DNA of 43,671 bases from Verrucomicrobiaceae bacterium. GTDB taxonomy: Bacteria > Verrucomicrobiota > Verrucomicrobiia > Verrucomicrobiales > Verrucomicrobiaceae. The notes beneath the pieces were generated by a model, which saw only the letters and a list, made by a program, of their open reading frames with translations, searched no databases and had not been told where the DNA came from. The stretch lies in contig CANETF010000016.1 in NCBI GenBank assembly GCA_947440575.1, positions 1 to 43,671 on the forward strand, read 5' to 3'. Each line of letters begins with the position of its first letter. The first letter of the stretch is position 1. The translations under genes and the position numbers were made by a program. Positions 16,287 to 25,871 of the stretch are shown here, in pieces.

Positions 16287-17774
16287 TCATGGGGACACCT
16301 GCACTGCGGGTGGGCTGAGAGTCCAGGTCTTGTCAGAGGCGCGGAGAGCGATGGCGGTGGCGTTTTTGGGCCATGGGATTTCGGTGGTGGTAACGGGATG
16401 GATGCTGTGAAGAGTCCATTTGCCGTCGTTGAGAGTCTGCAGAGTCCACCAGCGGATGTGGGTGAGCCAGCGAGGGTCGGCCATCGACCAGGAGGCGTGG
16501 CCTTGTTTGTTCTTGATGGTTGTGGCGATGGTGGGGGCCGGCAGTTCGACAGGGCCCAGCCAGGGTGAGGCGGGGGGGATGGCTTTGAGCTGATAGGCGC
16601 GTGCTTTGGTGAGGTCGGCGACTTCGAGGGTGTTTTTGACGAGAGATCCGAAATTCCAATGGAAATGTCCGGGTGTCATGATGGTGCCTCGCTGGCGGAC
16701 GACGGAGATTTGTTGGAGGATTTCGCCTGGGCCGCGATCTTTGCCGACGCGATCCACGGCCATGCCTGGCCAGATGTGGCGGTTTTGGCGGTTTTGGCTG
16801 AGCCACCAGTCGTAGTAGGTGGTGAAGGAAAGCTTGGCGGGTTCGATCGGCCAGTAGAGTTGAGGGACCATGTAGTCCAGCCAACCGTTGTGAAGCCACT
16901 TCAGAGAGTCGGCAGAAAGTTCTTCGTAGGGGTCGAGGCCGCCGCCGGTGCCGGGCGGAACGTTGGGGCGCCAGAGTCCGAAAGGACTAATGCCAAATTT
17001 CACCCATTTCTTGGTGGCTTTGATGCCATCGTAGAGTTCATGAACGAGGGTGTCGACGTTTTGCCGGCGCCAGTGGCTTTTGTCGAGGGTGCCACCTGAG
17101 GCTTGATAGGATTTGTATGACGCATCGTCCGGGAATGGGACCATGGAGCCGTCGGCGGCTTTGACGGGGTAGGGGTAAAAATAGTCGTCGATGTGAATGC
17201 CGTCGACATCGTAACGGCGTGTGACATCAAGCATGACGGCGACGGTTTGAGCCCGGACTTCGGGGATGCCGGGATCCATCCATTTGTCGATGCCGTAGGG
17301 CATGGTGTATTCGGGACGTTTTTTGAGGATGTGGTCTGAGGAAGCGGCGTGTTTTTCACCTGCGAGGGCACGGTAGGGATTGAACCAAGCATGGAGTTCG
17401 ATGCCGCGTTTGTGGGCTTCTTCGATGGCGAAGCCAAGGGGGTCCCAGGCAGGACTCGGGGCAGAGCCCATTTTGCCGGTGAGGAAGGGCGACCAGGGTT
17501 CGAGTTGCGAAGCATACATGGCATCGCCGGCAGGGCGGACCTGGAAGATGAGAGCATTGAGGCGCAGGTCAGCGGCTTTTTGGATGAGAGCGATGAGTTG
17601 GGAGCGAGCCTTTTCGGTAGGGAGACCGGGTTCGCTGGGCCAGTCGATATTGCGGACGGTGGCGATCCATGCGCCGCGAAGCTCGCGTGGGGGCGTTGGC
17701 GGTGGAGGCAGATCTACGGCGATTGCGGGCGCTAGCAGCAGGGAAAAGATCAGGCAGATGAGTGGGCGGGCCAT
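16287..17774 (-). CDS. Glycoside hydrolase-like 10 (GHL10/DUF187) family protein
   Basis: A secreted protein of 495 residues with a signal peptide ending near A-I-A at residue 19. The N-terminal barrel begins L-R-G-A-W-I-A-T-V-x-N-I-D-W-P, the hallmark of the GHL10/YngK family. It continues with L-N-A-L-I-F-Q-V-R-P-A-G-D-A-M-Y, P-L-G-F-A-I-E-E-A-H-K-R-G-I-E-L-H-A-W-F-N-P-Y-R, and Y-D-V-D-G-I-H-I-D-D-Y-F-Y-P, whose aspartates are the probable catalytic region. The last about 90 residues form a separate beta domain. The family is predicted to cleave polysaccharide or peptidoglycan glycans, but the substrate is not established. Confidence 0.85.
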   Translation of the reverse strand: MARPLICLIFSLLLAPAIAVDLPPPPTPPRELRGAWIATVRNIDWPSEPGLPTEKARSQLIALIQKAADLRLNALIFQVRPAGDAMYASQLEPWSPFLTGKMGSAPSPAWDPLGFAIEEAHKRGIELHAWFNPYRALAGEKHAASSDHILKKRPEYTMPYGIDKWMDPGIPEVRAQTVAVMLDVTRRYDVDGIHIDDYFYPYPVKAADGSMVPFPDDASYKSYQASGGTLDKSHWRRQNVDTLVHELYDGIKATKKWVKFGISPFGLWRPNVPPGTGGGLDPYEELSADSLKWLHNGWLDYMVPQLYWPIEPAKLSFTTYYDWWLSQNRQNRHIWPGMAVDRVGKDRGPGEILQQISVVRQRGTIMTPGHFHWNFGSLVKNTLEVADLTKARAYQLKAIPPASPWLGPVELPAPTIATTIKNKQGHASWSMADPRWLTHIRWWTLQTLNDGKWTLHSIHPVTTTEIPWPKNATAIALRASDKTWTLSPPAVQVSP

Positions 17775-17903
17775 TCGATACGATGCACAGGAATCTAAAG
17801 AAGGTGACGGTTTTTTGCGGGGAACGATTCGAATGAACGAAGCGGCTGCTCAAGGTGGGGCGCCTTGGAACAACCGCTTGGGATCGCGATTTGGGCAGAG
17901 ACT

Positions 17904-18299
17904 TCAATTGAGGATTTCGGTGGTGAGCTTGCTGGCGTAGAAGCCGCTGGGTGGGGTGGGGCCTTGCCAGGCTGAGGGATAACCCGGCCAGGTGGCGAGT
18001 CGCATGGCGGTGTATTTTGGTTGGCCATTCTGTGTCCAGCGGATGACTTTGACGGTTCCTGGGTAGGTTGTGCCACTGTCGTCGACTTCGTATCGGCCAG
18101 CTTTGGCGATGATGGCGTCGGCAAAACGCATCATTTCGGCATCACGTTTTCCGCTGGCCATGCCACGAAGGTTGTCGAGGTGACTGGCGGGATAGAGTCG
18201 GCCGGAGTCCGATTCGATGACAAGTGGGGTAGAGGGAAGCGAGCAGGAGACGATTGCTAGCAGGGATATAAGGATAAGAACGAGTTTGTTGGTTTTCAT
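17904..18299 (-). CDS. Small lipoprotein of unknown function
   Basis: A protein of 131 residues with M-K-T-N-K and a hydrophobic stretch ending in a lipobox-like I-V-S-C at residue 19, so it is likely a lipoprotein. The mature part contains Y-P-A-S-H-L-D, a D-A-E-M-M-R-F-A-D-A-I-I-A-K-A-G-R-Y helix and a tryptophan-rich C-terminal region. I recognise no family. It lies 129 bases upstream of the GHL10 gene on the same strand. Confidence 0.65.
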   Translation of the reverse strand: MKTNKLVLILISLLAIVSCSLPSTPLVIESDSGRLYPASHLDNLRGMASGKRDAEMMRFADAIIAKAGRYEVDDSGTTYPGTVKVIRWTQNGQPKYTAMRLATWPGYPSAWQGPTPPSGFYASKLTTEILN

Positions 18300-18608
18300 T
18301 GGGGTATGGGCTGTGTTGTTGTGTGTTATTTGGGCACTGAATGTGGCTTTGCCGGGTGGTTCTGAGGTGTCTGGGGAACCTTAGAGTTAAGCTTTTGCCG
18401 CATAGGCACAAAATAGCCTGAGAAGGGTGTGTTTGGCCCGTGGAGAAGCGTGAGAAGATGTTCAGGAGGGGGTCAGAACCTCATGGAAAACTGTCAAATG
18501 AGAGAGCTTGGTAAAACTTCGGTCAGTGAACGCGAAGATAGGTGGAATTTTGAATTTATTGGGAGCACGGAATTATATGGGCGGATCCGAAAATGGGCCG
18601 CTCTTCGG

Positions 18609-19417
18609 ACAACCTTGGGCGTTGGATTGGTGACGTTACCAGCCGGCAGGGGCAGCGATGGGTCCTATGACGTGCACCGGTGGCGCGACCCCTATTGGTT
18701 CGCGGCGAACATCGGTACTTTTGAGGCGACCGGAATGAAGAACTGGGGTGACCATTCAATTGATGGTGTCGGGTGCTCTGAGTCGGTCGATGGACTGGGT
18801 GGCGGACCTGGTGAATTCTCAGGTGACCCGGGGCGGCGAGCCCGGTTGAGGCGGATCGTGTGAGATTCTATGATTCGACCAACAGCGAGTGGCAAAGCTT
18901 TTGGCTGGGAGATTTTCGGTCGGTGCGGCGCTGGGTTTTGCAAGGGGATAGCAATTTAGCGGACCAATGGGCTGTGGTGGTCCCGCCCGGGGAAGACGCA
19001 TTGGTCCAAAGAGTTGGTGTGGAGAAGCAAGTCACATTCTTTGGTGTTCTGCGTGCCAACGCCTTTGCCCTTCCCGCCAGTGCAAGGACATCTTTCTTCG
19101 CGGGGGGATGGCTTGCGGATGAGAGTCCAACGGACCGGCTGATGTTGTTTGCTGATGGTTTTACGGCCTCAAACAACCCTGCGTTAGCTGATCGAATTTT
19201 GTTGTGGACGTCGAATCGAGACATGAGGGCGGCGCAGGGTTATGACAGGTTTTTTCTCCTGAGGGCAGGCCAAACACAGAGCTTTTGGGCGTCGTCGAGC
19301 AACAGCAACCCGCAAGATCTAAATCAGGCGCACATCTTTAGTTCTCATCGAGCGTTCTTCGTGACGCTGTGGATCGCAAAACCGAACTGGAAATGGCCGG
19401 TGCCGTGGGGGCATTGA
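18609..19417 (+). pseudogene. Frameshifted remnant of a TIGR02597-like protein
   Basis: Similarity to the TIGR02597 family common in Verrucomicrobiota moves through three frames. Frame one has G-L-V-T-L-P-A-G-R-G-S-D near 18624. A middle piece has W-V-A-D-L-V-N-S-Q near 18793-18822. From 18860 there is a longer frame with two repeats of the family pattern: A-D-R-V-R-F-Y-D-x-x-x-x-x-W-x-x-x-W followed by a V-Q-R region, then A-D-R-I-L-L-W and a closing H-R-A-F-F-V with W-K-W-P-V-P-W-G. The GTG at 18860 gives a 185-codon frame but no signal peptide. A decayed gene fits best, from memory of the family pattern; a database comparison would settle it. The alternative is two small unrelated genes. 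Confidence 0.45.
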
Positions 19418-19557
19418 GGCGATTTTCAGAACGACGGACCGCTGGGGAATTGGGGGATCTAAGGGACGGGAAAAAGGCTGACTCATTGAACAATCGAGAT
19501 AGTGTCTCAATATCGTAAACAAAGTGTTAAAAAGTGCAAAAAAGGTGTGTTCGCCCC

Positions 19558-19585
19558 TTGCAATCGGAGAGGGACTTTCTATTCT
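19558..19585 (+). promoter_or_regulatory. Possible promoter of the respiratory operon
   Basis: TTGCAA at 19558-19563 and TATTCT at 19580-19585 (each four of six to consensus) are separated by 16 bases. Transcription would begin near 19592, immediately in front of the dyad at 19593-19614. Confidence 0.3.
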
Positions 19586-19592
19586 TTGGCTC

Positions 19593-19614
19593 GCTTGTGA
19601 AATTTTTCACAAGC
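19593..19614. promoter_or_regulatory. TGTGA-N6-TCACA dyad (Crp/Fnr-type operator candidate)
   Basis: A perfect 10-base inverted repeat with a 2-base centre. Its core TGTGA-N6-TCACA equals the consensus of Crp-type regulators of the Crp/Fnr family. It ends 19 bases before the actA ATG at 19634. If the weak promoter at 19558-19585 is real, the site covers the start of transcription and would act as a repressor site. It could equally fold as a hairpin in the mRNA leader. No regulator gene is present in the window. Confidence 0.55.
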
Positions 19615-19633
19615 CTACCTTTATCGATTGATT

Positions 19634-20446
19634 ATGGGCAACTTCTTTCCGCGCTGGACCAACTGGCTTCCTTTGAAGCTAGCCATCGCGCTCGCTTTCA
19701 TAGGGGCGGGCGTTTCGATGGGAATCGCCTACTATTTTACGCCCAAATACACACGCGTTGGATACGAGCCGACACAACCAGTGCCTTTTTCGCACAAAAT
19801 CCATGCGGGCGAGTTGGGTTTGGACTGTCGGTATTGTCACAGCTTTGTGGAGGTGTCTGGTCATGCCAACGTTCCGACGAACCAGACTTGTTTCAATTGT
19901 CACGGGGCAGGGAAGGGGAATATCAAGTCTGCGAGTCCGAAGTTGGAAAAGGTAATGAAGGCGCAAGAAACAGGGCAACCGGTGCCGTGGGTCAAGCTGC
20001 ACAAGGTGCCTGACTACGCTTACTTCAATCATTCGGTGCACATCAATCGTGGTGTCTCATGTGCGAGTTGCCATGGCAAGATCAATGAGATGGAGGTAGT
20101 TCGCCACGATCAGACTCTGTCGATGGGTTGGTGCTTGGATTGCCATCGCAATCCGGAAAACAATCTTCGGCCATTGGACCAAGTCACTAATTTGAACTAC
20201 CAAGCCAAAGACCTGGATCGTGCGGCCTTCTACAAGGATCTGTTGGCAGCCGGGACACCTGCAGGTGACATTGCCGAGGTGATTTTGGGAGGCAAACCTG
20301 GCTATGATGTCAAGGGGGTGGAGGATTTGATGGCCATTGCTGAAAAGAAATTTGGAAAGGACGTGTCCCAGCTTGAGGTGGGCAGTCAGCTCAAGAAGCA
20401 TTGGCAAATTCAGCCGCCGGAGTCCTGTGCGGCCTGTCACCGATAG
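19634..20446 (+). CDS. actA: ACIII subunit ActA, pentaheme cytochrome c
   Basis: A protein of 270 residues with a membrane anchor (about 12-34) and five C-x-x-C-H heme sites at about 65, 86, 143, 167 and 265: C-R-Y-C-H, C-F-N-C-H, C-A-S-C-H, C-L-D-C-H and C-A-A-C-H. Five hemes is the number known for ActA of alternative complex III, which carries electrons from the quinol site to periplasmic carriers. The nearest ATG (19634) is preferred to the TTG two codons earlier. It opens the supercluster, with the Crp/Fnr-like dyad just ahead; actB follows after 62 bases. Confidence 0.93.
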   Translation: MGNFFPRWTNWLPLKLAIALAFIGAGVSMGIAYYFTPKYTRVGYEPTQPVPFSHKIHAGELGLDCRYCHSFVEVSGHANVPTNQTCFNCHGAGKGNIKSASPKLEKVMKAQETGQPVPWVKLHKVPDYAYFNHSVHINRGVSCASCHGKINEMEVVRHDQTLSMGWCLDCHRNPENNLRPLDQVTNLNYQAKDLDRAAFYKDLLAAGTPAGDIAEVILGGKPGYDVKGVEDLMAIAEKKFGKDVSQLEVGSQLKKHWQIQPPESCAACHR

Positions 20447-20508
20447 TCAATTGAGGAATTTCCCACTAAATATTTGATCTGATTTTACCCGGCTAAGAAA
20501 ACGTCTCC

Positions 20509-23500
20509 ATGAAACGCATTTGGCACCACCCCGAAGAGCCCCGCACCAGCAAGCGCTACTGGCGCAGCACGGCTGAGTTGGAGCAGCGCTCCGAGTTTCT
20601 GAAGACATCGGGCATTGAGTTTCCGGCTGGTGACACGTTGACCGCTGAAGAGCAGGAAAATTCACGTCGGGAGTTCCTGAAGGTAATGGGAGCAGCGACT
20701 GGATTGATGGGGTTGGGTATGGCGAGCTGTCGTCGTCCGATCTTCAATATTCTGCCCTACACGGATCATGTGGAATGGGTGATTCCAGGCAAGCCGTTGC
20801 TTTACGCTACAGCGATGCCCAGAGCCGGAGGTGCGACTCCGATGGTAGTGACAACCTACGAGGGGCGGCCGACGCATCTTCAAGGGAACGCCCTTCATGC
20901 GCTGGGTGGTGGGATTGATACATTCGCCCAGGCTTCGATCCTCGACCTTTACGATCCAGAGCGTTCTCAGAAACCCCTGATGTCGGGAAAAGCCGCCGAC
21001 TGGGACCGTGCTAATGTTGTTATCAAGAAGGTAGTGGCTGAGTCGAAAAAGGATCAGGGAGCAGGCCTTGCGGTGATTGTTGGCGAGGTTGAATCACCCA
21101 CGCTGAGTCGTCTCCTTGGAGAACTCAAGAAAGTTTATCCTCAAGCCCTCATCTCGAGGTATGAGGCTCTGTCTTCTGGCAGCGCCGCGCAAGCACATGG
21201 TTTGGTTTTCGGGAATGGCATTCAGCCCGTGTATCATTTGGGCAAGGCGAAACGGATTTTGAGTCTTGACTGCGACTTTTTGGGGCTTGATCCGGTCGCG
21301 GGAGATCACATCAAGGAGTTCGCTAAACATCGCAGCCAAGACAAGAGTGGTGGCGAGATGAATCGTCTTTATTCGCTTGAAAACCGCTTCACTTTGACCG
21401 GTGGCATGGCGGATCATCGGAAACCTTTGGCGGCGAGTATGATCCCAGTCGCTGCTGCCTTCATTGCAGCTGAGCTTGGAGAAAGTTCAGCTAAGGCGTT
21501 GGCGGCCACGGCGCCTGGTTCCCTGACGGACTGGTTGAAGCCAGCGATTGCGGACTTGAAAGAGAATGCTGGTGCCTCGCTGGTTCTCGCTGGTTCCAGG
21601 TATGGGAAAGAGGTCCATGCTCTTGTGGCGGCAATCAATAGCGCGCTTGGAGCATTCGGCAAAACGGTCGATCTCGTGCAGAGCGAAACCGACGCGGCCA
21701 CATCAACTTTTGCGGAAGTGGCTGCCGCTGTTGCATCCGGTAAAGTGAAGACGGTGGTCTCGTTGACGCCATCTAACATCCTTTTCGATGCCCCAGACGC
21801 CTCCTCTTTTGGTAAGGCGATTCGTGATCGGAAAGTGGCAGTGATTCACCTTGGGACGGCTTTGAATTTGACGGCTCGCAAAGCAGGTTTGCACCTGCCT
21901 GCGGCTCATTACCTTGAATCCTGGGGTGACGTTAGAGCTGCCGATGGCACGTATTCAGTCGTTCAACCGATGATTCAGCCATTGTATGATGGTGTGAACG
22001 ATATCGAAGTGGTTTTGGCGTTGCTGGACAAGAAGCTGCTTGGACCAGCTACAGGTGAGGAACCGGCAAAAGCTGAAGCGGGGGCGGCTGCAGTTTCTAG
22101 CGCGACTGCCTATGATTCGGTTCGTGAAACCTTCGGGTCTCTTGCCGGTGGGATGAAGGAGGATGTTTGGAATGTCACGCTTCGCGATGGCTTCTTGAAA
22201 GGTTCCGCTTATGCAGTGGCGCAAGCAGTCGTCAATTCGAGTGCTTTAGGGGGTCTAATGGCTGAGGTCAAGCCTGCAGCGGCACCTGATGCGGGGGCCT
22301 ATGAAGTCGTTTTGACGCCCTCCTCCAGTTTGTGGGATGGCCGATACGCGGGGAACGCTTGGTTGCAAGAAGCGCCTGATCCGGTCACCAAACTCACGTG
22401 GGACAATGCGGCTTGGCTGGGGACGAAGACGTTCCGTGATCTCGGTCTCAAGGAAGGGCAGATGGTCACGGTTTCAGTCGGAGGTGCAGAATTGACACTG
22501 CCCGCCATTGAAGCACCTGGGCACGTCACTCACTCCATTTCGATCTCACTTGGATATGGGCAAAAGAATTTAGGTTATGTGGGGTCCGATACGAAGGGTA
22601 AAGGCCGCGGATTTGACGCCTTCAGTTTGCGAAAGGGTGAAGGTTTTGTCCTGACTGGAGCAACGTTGACGGCGACCTCGGATATCTACGAACTGGCGAT
22701 TACCCAGGAGCACAATACCATGGAGGGTCGGGCGCTTTATCGTGAAGCAACCCTGGAAGAGTTTAACAAACCCGAATACACCTCACAGACTGGGATGGAT
22801 TCGCACATTCCGCCGAATATCTCTTTTTATAAGGGTCAGGTGGGAGTGAGGTCTGAAACGAATCCGGCAGGGTTTGACTACCAGAACGAGCACCAGTGGG
22901 GCATGACCATCGACCTCAGTAAGTGCCTCGGTTGCACGGCTTGTGTGGTCGCATGCCAATCTGAAAACAATATCCCAGTAGTCGGTAAGGATCAGGTCAG
23001 GAAGGGCCGGATCATGCAATGGATTCGTATGGATCGCTATTTCGCCACCAATGAGTGGGGCGAAGGCAAAGCGGATTCTGACGACGTCAATATCGACCCA
23101 ACGCCAGAGCAACTCGAAGGGGCTGAAATGGTGATGCAACCGGTAGCCTGCCAACAATGTGAATCCGCACCGTGCGAGACCGTTTGTCCGGTCAATGCAA
23201 CGGTTCATACCGAAGACGGGCTTAACGCGATGGCCTACAATCGGTGCATTGGAACCCGTTACTGCGCGAACAACTGTCCATACACGGCCCGTCGATTCAA
23301 CTGGTTCGACTACAACAAGCGTCCTCTGGATGAGCTTTATTGGGGTCCGCTATCCACGCCTGAGAAGACTGGAATGCGTGAAAGTGTCAAGCTGCAGAAG
23401 AATCCAAACGTGACCGTTCGGATGCGTGGTGTGATTGAAAAGTGCACCTATTGTGTGCAAAGGCTTGAGGCTGCGAAGATTCAGCAGAAGCAGAAACAAC

Positions 23501-23763
23501 GTGACTCGAAGAACTTCCGCATTCCAACTGACACGGTCAAGGTAGCCTGCCAGCAAGCGTGCCCAGTGGAGGCTATTGAGTTTGGTGATTTGGCGGATCC
23601 GAAATCTTCGATCAACAAGATGAAGGCCTCGCCGCGCAGTTACGAAATTTTGAAGTACATCGGAACCCGTCCGCGCACCAGTTACTTGGCACGACTCCGC
23701 AATCCGAACCCGAAAATGCCTGGGGCAGACAAAATCGCTGTCTGGAGCGCCAAGCAAATCTAA
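20509..23763 (+). CDS. actB: ACIII subunit ActB, iron-sulfur/molybdopterin-like protein
   Basis: A protein of 1084 residues. The N-terminus has a twin-arginine signal (S-R-R-E-F-L-K at about 52-58) in an extended leader. The large central part resembles molybdopterin oxidoreductases but in ACIII holds no cofactor. The C-terminal ferredoxin part has four Cys sets: 806/809/812/816, 881/884/889/893, 913/919/923 with Thr at 916 where a fourth Cys would stand, and 979/982/1014/1018. Three 4-Cys sites and one 3-Cys site agree with the three [4Fe-4S] and one [3Fe-4S] clusters of ACIII. ActB passes electrons from quinol oxidation to ActA. actC follows 9 bases later. Confidence 0.95.
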   Translation: MKRIWHHPEEPRTSKRYWRSTAELEQRSEFLKTSGIEFPAGDTLTAEEQENSRREFLKVMGAATGLMGLGMASCRRPIFNILPYTDHVEWVIPGKPLLYATAMPRAGGATPMVVTTYEGRPTHLQGNALHALGGGIDTFAQASILDLYDPERSQKPLMSGKAADWDRANVVIKKVVAESKKDQGAGLAVIVGEVESPTLSRLLGELKKVYPQALISRYEALSSGSAAQAHGLVFGNGIQPVYHLGKAKRILSLDCDFLGLDPVAGDHIKEFAKHRSQDKSGGEMNRLYSLENRFTLTGGMADHRKPLAASMIPVAAAFIAAELGESSAKALAATAPGSLTDWLKPAIADLKENAGASLVLAGSRYGKEVHALVAAINSALGAFGKTVDLVQSETDAATSTFAEVAAAVASGKVKTVVSLTPSNILFDAPDASSFGKAIRDRKVAVIHLGTALNLTARKAGLHLPAAHYLESWGDVRAADGTYSVVQPMIQPLYDGVNDIEVVLALLDKKLLGPATGEEPAKAEAGAAAVSSATAYDSVRETFGSLAGGMKEDVWNVTLRDGFLKGSAYAVAQAVVNSSALGGLMAEVKPAAAPDAGAYEVVLTPSSSLWDGRYAGNAWLQEAPDPVTKLTWDNAAWLGTKTFRDLGLKEGQMVTVSVGGAELTLPAIEAPGHVTHSISISLGYGQKNLGYVGSDTKGKGRGFDAFSLRKGEGFVLTGATLTATSDIYELAITQEHNTMEGRALYREATLEEFNKPEYTSQTGMDSHIPPNISFYKGQVGVRSETNPAGFDYQNEHQWGMTIDLSKCLGCTACVVACQSENNIPVVGKDQVRKGRIMQWIRMDRYFATNEWGEGKADSDDVNIDPTPEQLEGAEMVMQPVACQQCESAPCETVCPVNATVHTEDGLNAMAYNRCIGTRYCANNCPYTARRFNWFDYNKRPLDELYWGPLSTPEKTGMRESVKLQKNPNVTVRMRGVIEKCTYCVQRLEAAKIQQKQKQRDSKNFRIPTDTVKVACQQACPVEAIEFGDLADPKSSINKMKASPRSYEILKYIGTRPRTSYLARLRNPNPKMPGADKIAVWSAKQI

Positions 23764-23772
23764 GCCTTTTCC

Positions 23773-25260
23773 ATGGAAGCCACCTCCCACGCATCTGCAC
23801 CGACTCCGAGCGAGCCGCGCATCCTTGAGCGCGAACCGCTGGTCCTGAACAATCGGTCTTACTCTTGGATCACCAACCGCATCTGCGGCATTGTTGAGAA
23901 CAAGCAGCCTTTTCTTTGGTGGATCTTGTTTATTCCTTCAGTGATTTTGACCGGAGTCACGGTATTCTGTTTTACCTATCTCATCTCGACGGGCGTCGGG
24001 GTTTGGGGGCAGAAGCAACCGGTGGCGTGGGCGTGGGACATCACGAACTTCGTTTTTTGGATCGGCATTGGTCACGCTGGAACATTGATTTCGGCGATTC
24101 TCTTTCTGACGCGTCAAAAGTGGCGGACCTCTGTCAACCGTGCCGCAGAGGCGATGACATTGTTTGCTGTGATGTGCGCCGGGTTGTTCCCAGGGTTCCA
24201 CGTCGGTCGGGTATGGATGGTTTGGTTTCTGGCACCGATTCCGAATGCGAACGCGATCTGGCAAAACTTCAAGTCACCCTTGCTGTGGGACGTGTTTGCG
24301 GTTTCGACTTACTTTACAGTTTCAGTGATTTTCTGGTTTATCGGCCTCGTGCCTGATTTGGCCACTTTGCGTGACCGGTGCAAGCCGGGTCTGCGGAAGA
24401 TGCTCTATGGGATGTTTGCCCTTGGATGGCGCGGTGGCAATCGGCACTGGTCGCACTACGAGACGGCCTACATGCTTCTGGCCGCGCTTTCGACACCGCT
24501 CGTGCTTTCGGTGCACTCGGTCGTGTCCTTTGACTTTGCGACTTCAGTGGTTCCCGGGTGGCACACTACCATTTTCCCTCCTTACTTTGTGGCTGGGGCT
24601 ATCTTCGGTGGATTTGCGATGGTGTTAACATTGATGATTCCTGCCCGGAAGATCTACGGATTGCAGGATCTGATCACGGCGAAGCACATCGACAACATGT
24701 CGAAGATCATTCTTTTGACCGGGACGATTGTCGGTTACGCCTACAGCATGGAGTTCTTCATGGCGTATTATAGTGCCAACAAATACGAACTTCAGACCTT
24801 CCAACTTCGTGGGCTCTACGGTCCCTCGGTTTGGTATTATTACTGCATGTTTGGGTTCAACGTTTTCGCTCCTCAGTTGTTCTGGAGTCGTTGGTGCAGA
24901 CACAACCTATGGGTCGTCATGTTCGTGTGCATGTGCGTGAATGCCGGGATGTGGTTTGAACGATATGTGATTATTGTCACGACGTTGGAGCGTCACTTGA
25001 CCCCTGGCTCCTGGCGGACATTCAGCCCAACCTGGGTTGATATCTGGACCTTTGTGGGGACTTTCGGGTTGTTCATGATGCTGTTCCTCTTGTTCCTCAG
25101 ATTTTTGCCGGTCATCGCCATTGGCGAGGTGAAGGGTGTGCTGCCTCAGTCTGATCCGCATTATGATCCGGACCGTGAGAAGGGCATCCAGGAGGAAGAC
25201 CTCATGGACTACCCAGATCGCCATGTGGCGAAGCCGGGCACAGCCGCTGCCACCGCCTAA
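23773..25260 (+). CDS. actC: ACIII subunit ActC, NrfD/PsrC-like membrane protein
   Basis: A protein of 495 residues with about ten membrane helices, an NrfD/PsrC-type quinol-binding subunit. N-terminal [16 protein letters not shown] precedes the first helix. [20 protein letters not shown], and [11 protein letters not shown] with [10 protein letters not shown] are the conserved polar segments in the helices expected to line the quinol and proton path. In ACIII, ActC is the likely menaquinol oxidation site. It is tightly spaced within the operon. Confidence 0.92.
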   Translation: MEATSHASAPTPSEPRILEREPLVLNNRSYSWITNRICGIVENKQPFLWWILFIPSVILTGVTVFCFTYLISTGVGVWGQKQPVAWAWDITNFVFWIGIGHAGTLISAILFLTRQKWRTSVNRAAEAMTLFAVMCAGLFPGFHVGRVWMVWFLAPIPNANAIWQNFKSPLLWDVFAVSTYFTVSVIFWFIGLVPDLATLRDRCKPGLRKMLYGMFALGWRGGNRHWSHYETAYMLLAALSTPLVLSVHSVVSFDFATSVVPGWHTTIFPPYFVAGAIFGGFAMVLTLMIPARKIYGLQDLITAKHIDNMSKIILLTGTIVGYAYSMEFFMAYYSANKYELQTFQLRGLYGPSVWYYYCMFGFNVFAPQLFWSRWCRHNLWVVMFVCMCVNAGMWFERYVIIVTTLERHLTPGSWRTFSPTWVDIWTFVGTFGLFMMLFLLFLRFLPVIAIGEVKGVLPQSDPHYDPDREKGIQEEDLMDYPDRHVAKPGTAAATA

Positions 25261-25289
25261 ACGAACCAACCTCTTTCTACCGATCTGCT

Positions 25290-25844
25290 GTGAGCACTAC
25301 CCTCAAACGAGTCCACGGATACCTTGCGGAATTTGACAATCCGCAAGACCTTTATCATGCCGCCGAGCATGTGCGTGATCAAGGATATCAACGTTGGGAT
25401 GTCCACACTCCGTTTCCTGTTCATGGAATGGATGTCGCGATGGGCAACCCGCGTTCGAAACTGCCATGGTTGGTTTTCTTTGGTGGAGCGACCGGTTTCA
25501 CGGTGGCGTTTTTGATGCAGTTTTTGACGCAAGTCGTCATTTATCCAACAGTGGTTCAAGGCAAGCCCACTGATATCTACACCCTGCCGGCATTCTTCCC
25601 GGTCATGTTCGAATTGACGATTTTATTCTCAGCGTTCACAACACTGTTTGGTTTGCTCGCCTTGATTGGATTGCCACGGTTGAATCACCCTTTGTTTGCT
25701 TCCAAAAGGTTTCCAAAATTCTCAGACGATGGGTTTTTTGTCTGCATTGAGGCCCGCGATGCGAAGTTCACCAAAGAAGGCACCAAGTCCTTTTTGGAAG
25801 GCATTGGTGGGAAGAACATCGAACTTGTTGAGGACGAAATCTAA
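25290..25844 (+). CDS. actD: ACIII subunit ActD (DUF3341)
   Basis: A protein of 184 residues starting at a GTG. The sequence G-Y-L-A-E-F-D-N-P-Q-D-L-Y-H-A-A begins a small N-terminal domain of the DUF3341 family, followed by two membrane helices (about 55-78 and 100-125) and a C-terminal region with F-E-A-R-D-like residues (I-E-A-R-D-A-K-F). ActD is a structural membrane subunit of ACIII, close to ActB and ActC in known complexes. It is 29 bases after actC and 27 bases before actE. Confidence 0.9.
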   Translation: MSTTLKRVHGYLAEFDNPQDLYHAAEHVRDQGYQRWDVHTPFPVHGMDVAMGNPRSKLPWLVFFGGATGFTVAFLMQFLTQVVIYPTVVQGKPTDIYTLPAFFPVMFELTILFSAFTTLFGLLALIGLPRLNHPLFASKRFPKFSDDGFFVCIEARDAKFTKEGTKSFLEGIGGKNIELVEDEI

Positions 25845-25871
25845 CCCCCTGGCTGCCGGACCCTTTCATCC

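Noticed and set aside
18429-18863. The whole 144-codon frame as an intact gene
   Set aside because: Its first about 60 codons have no signal peptide or family match, and the family-like part ends in a frameshift; treated as part of a pseudogene.
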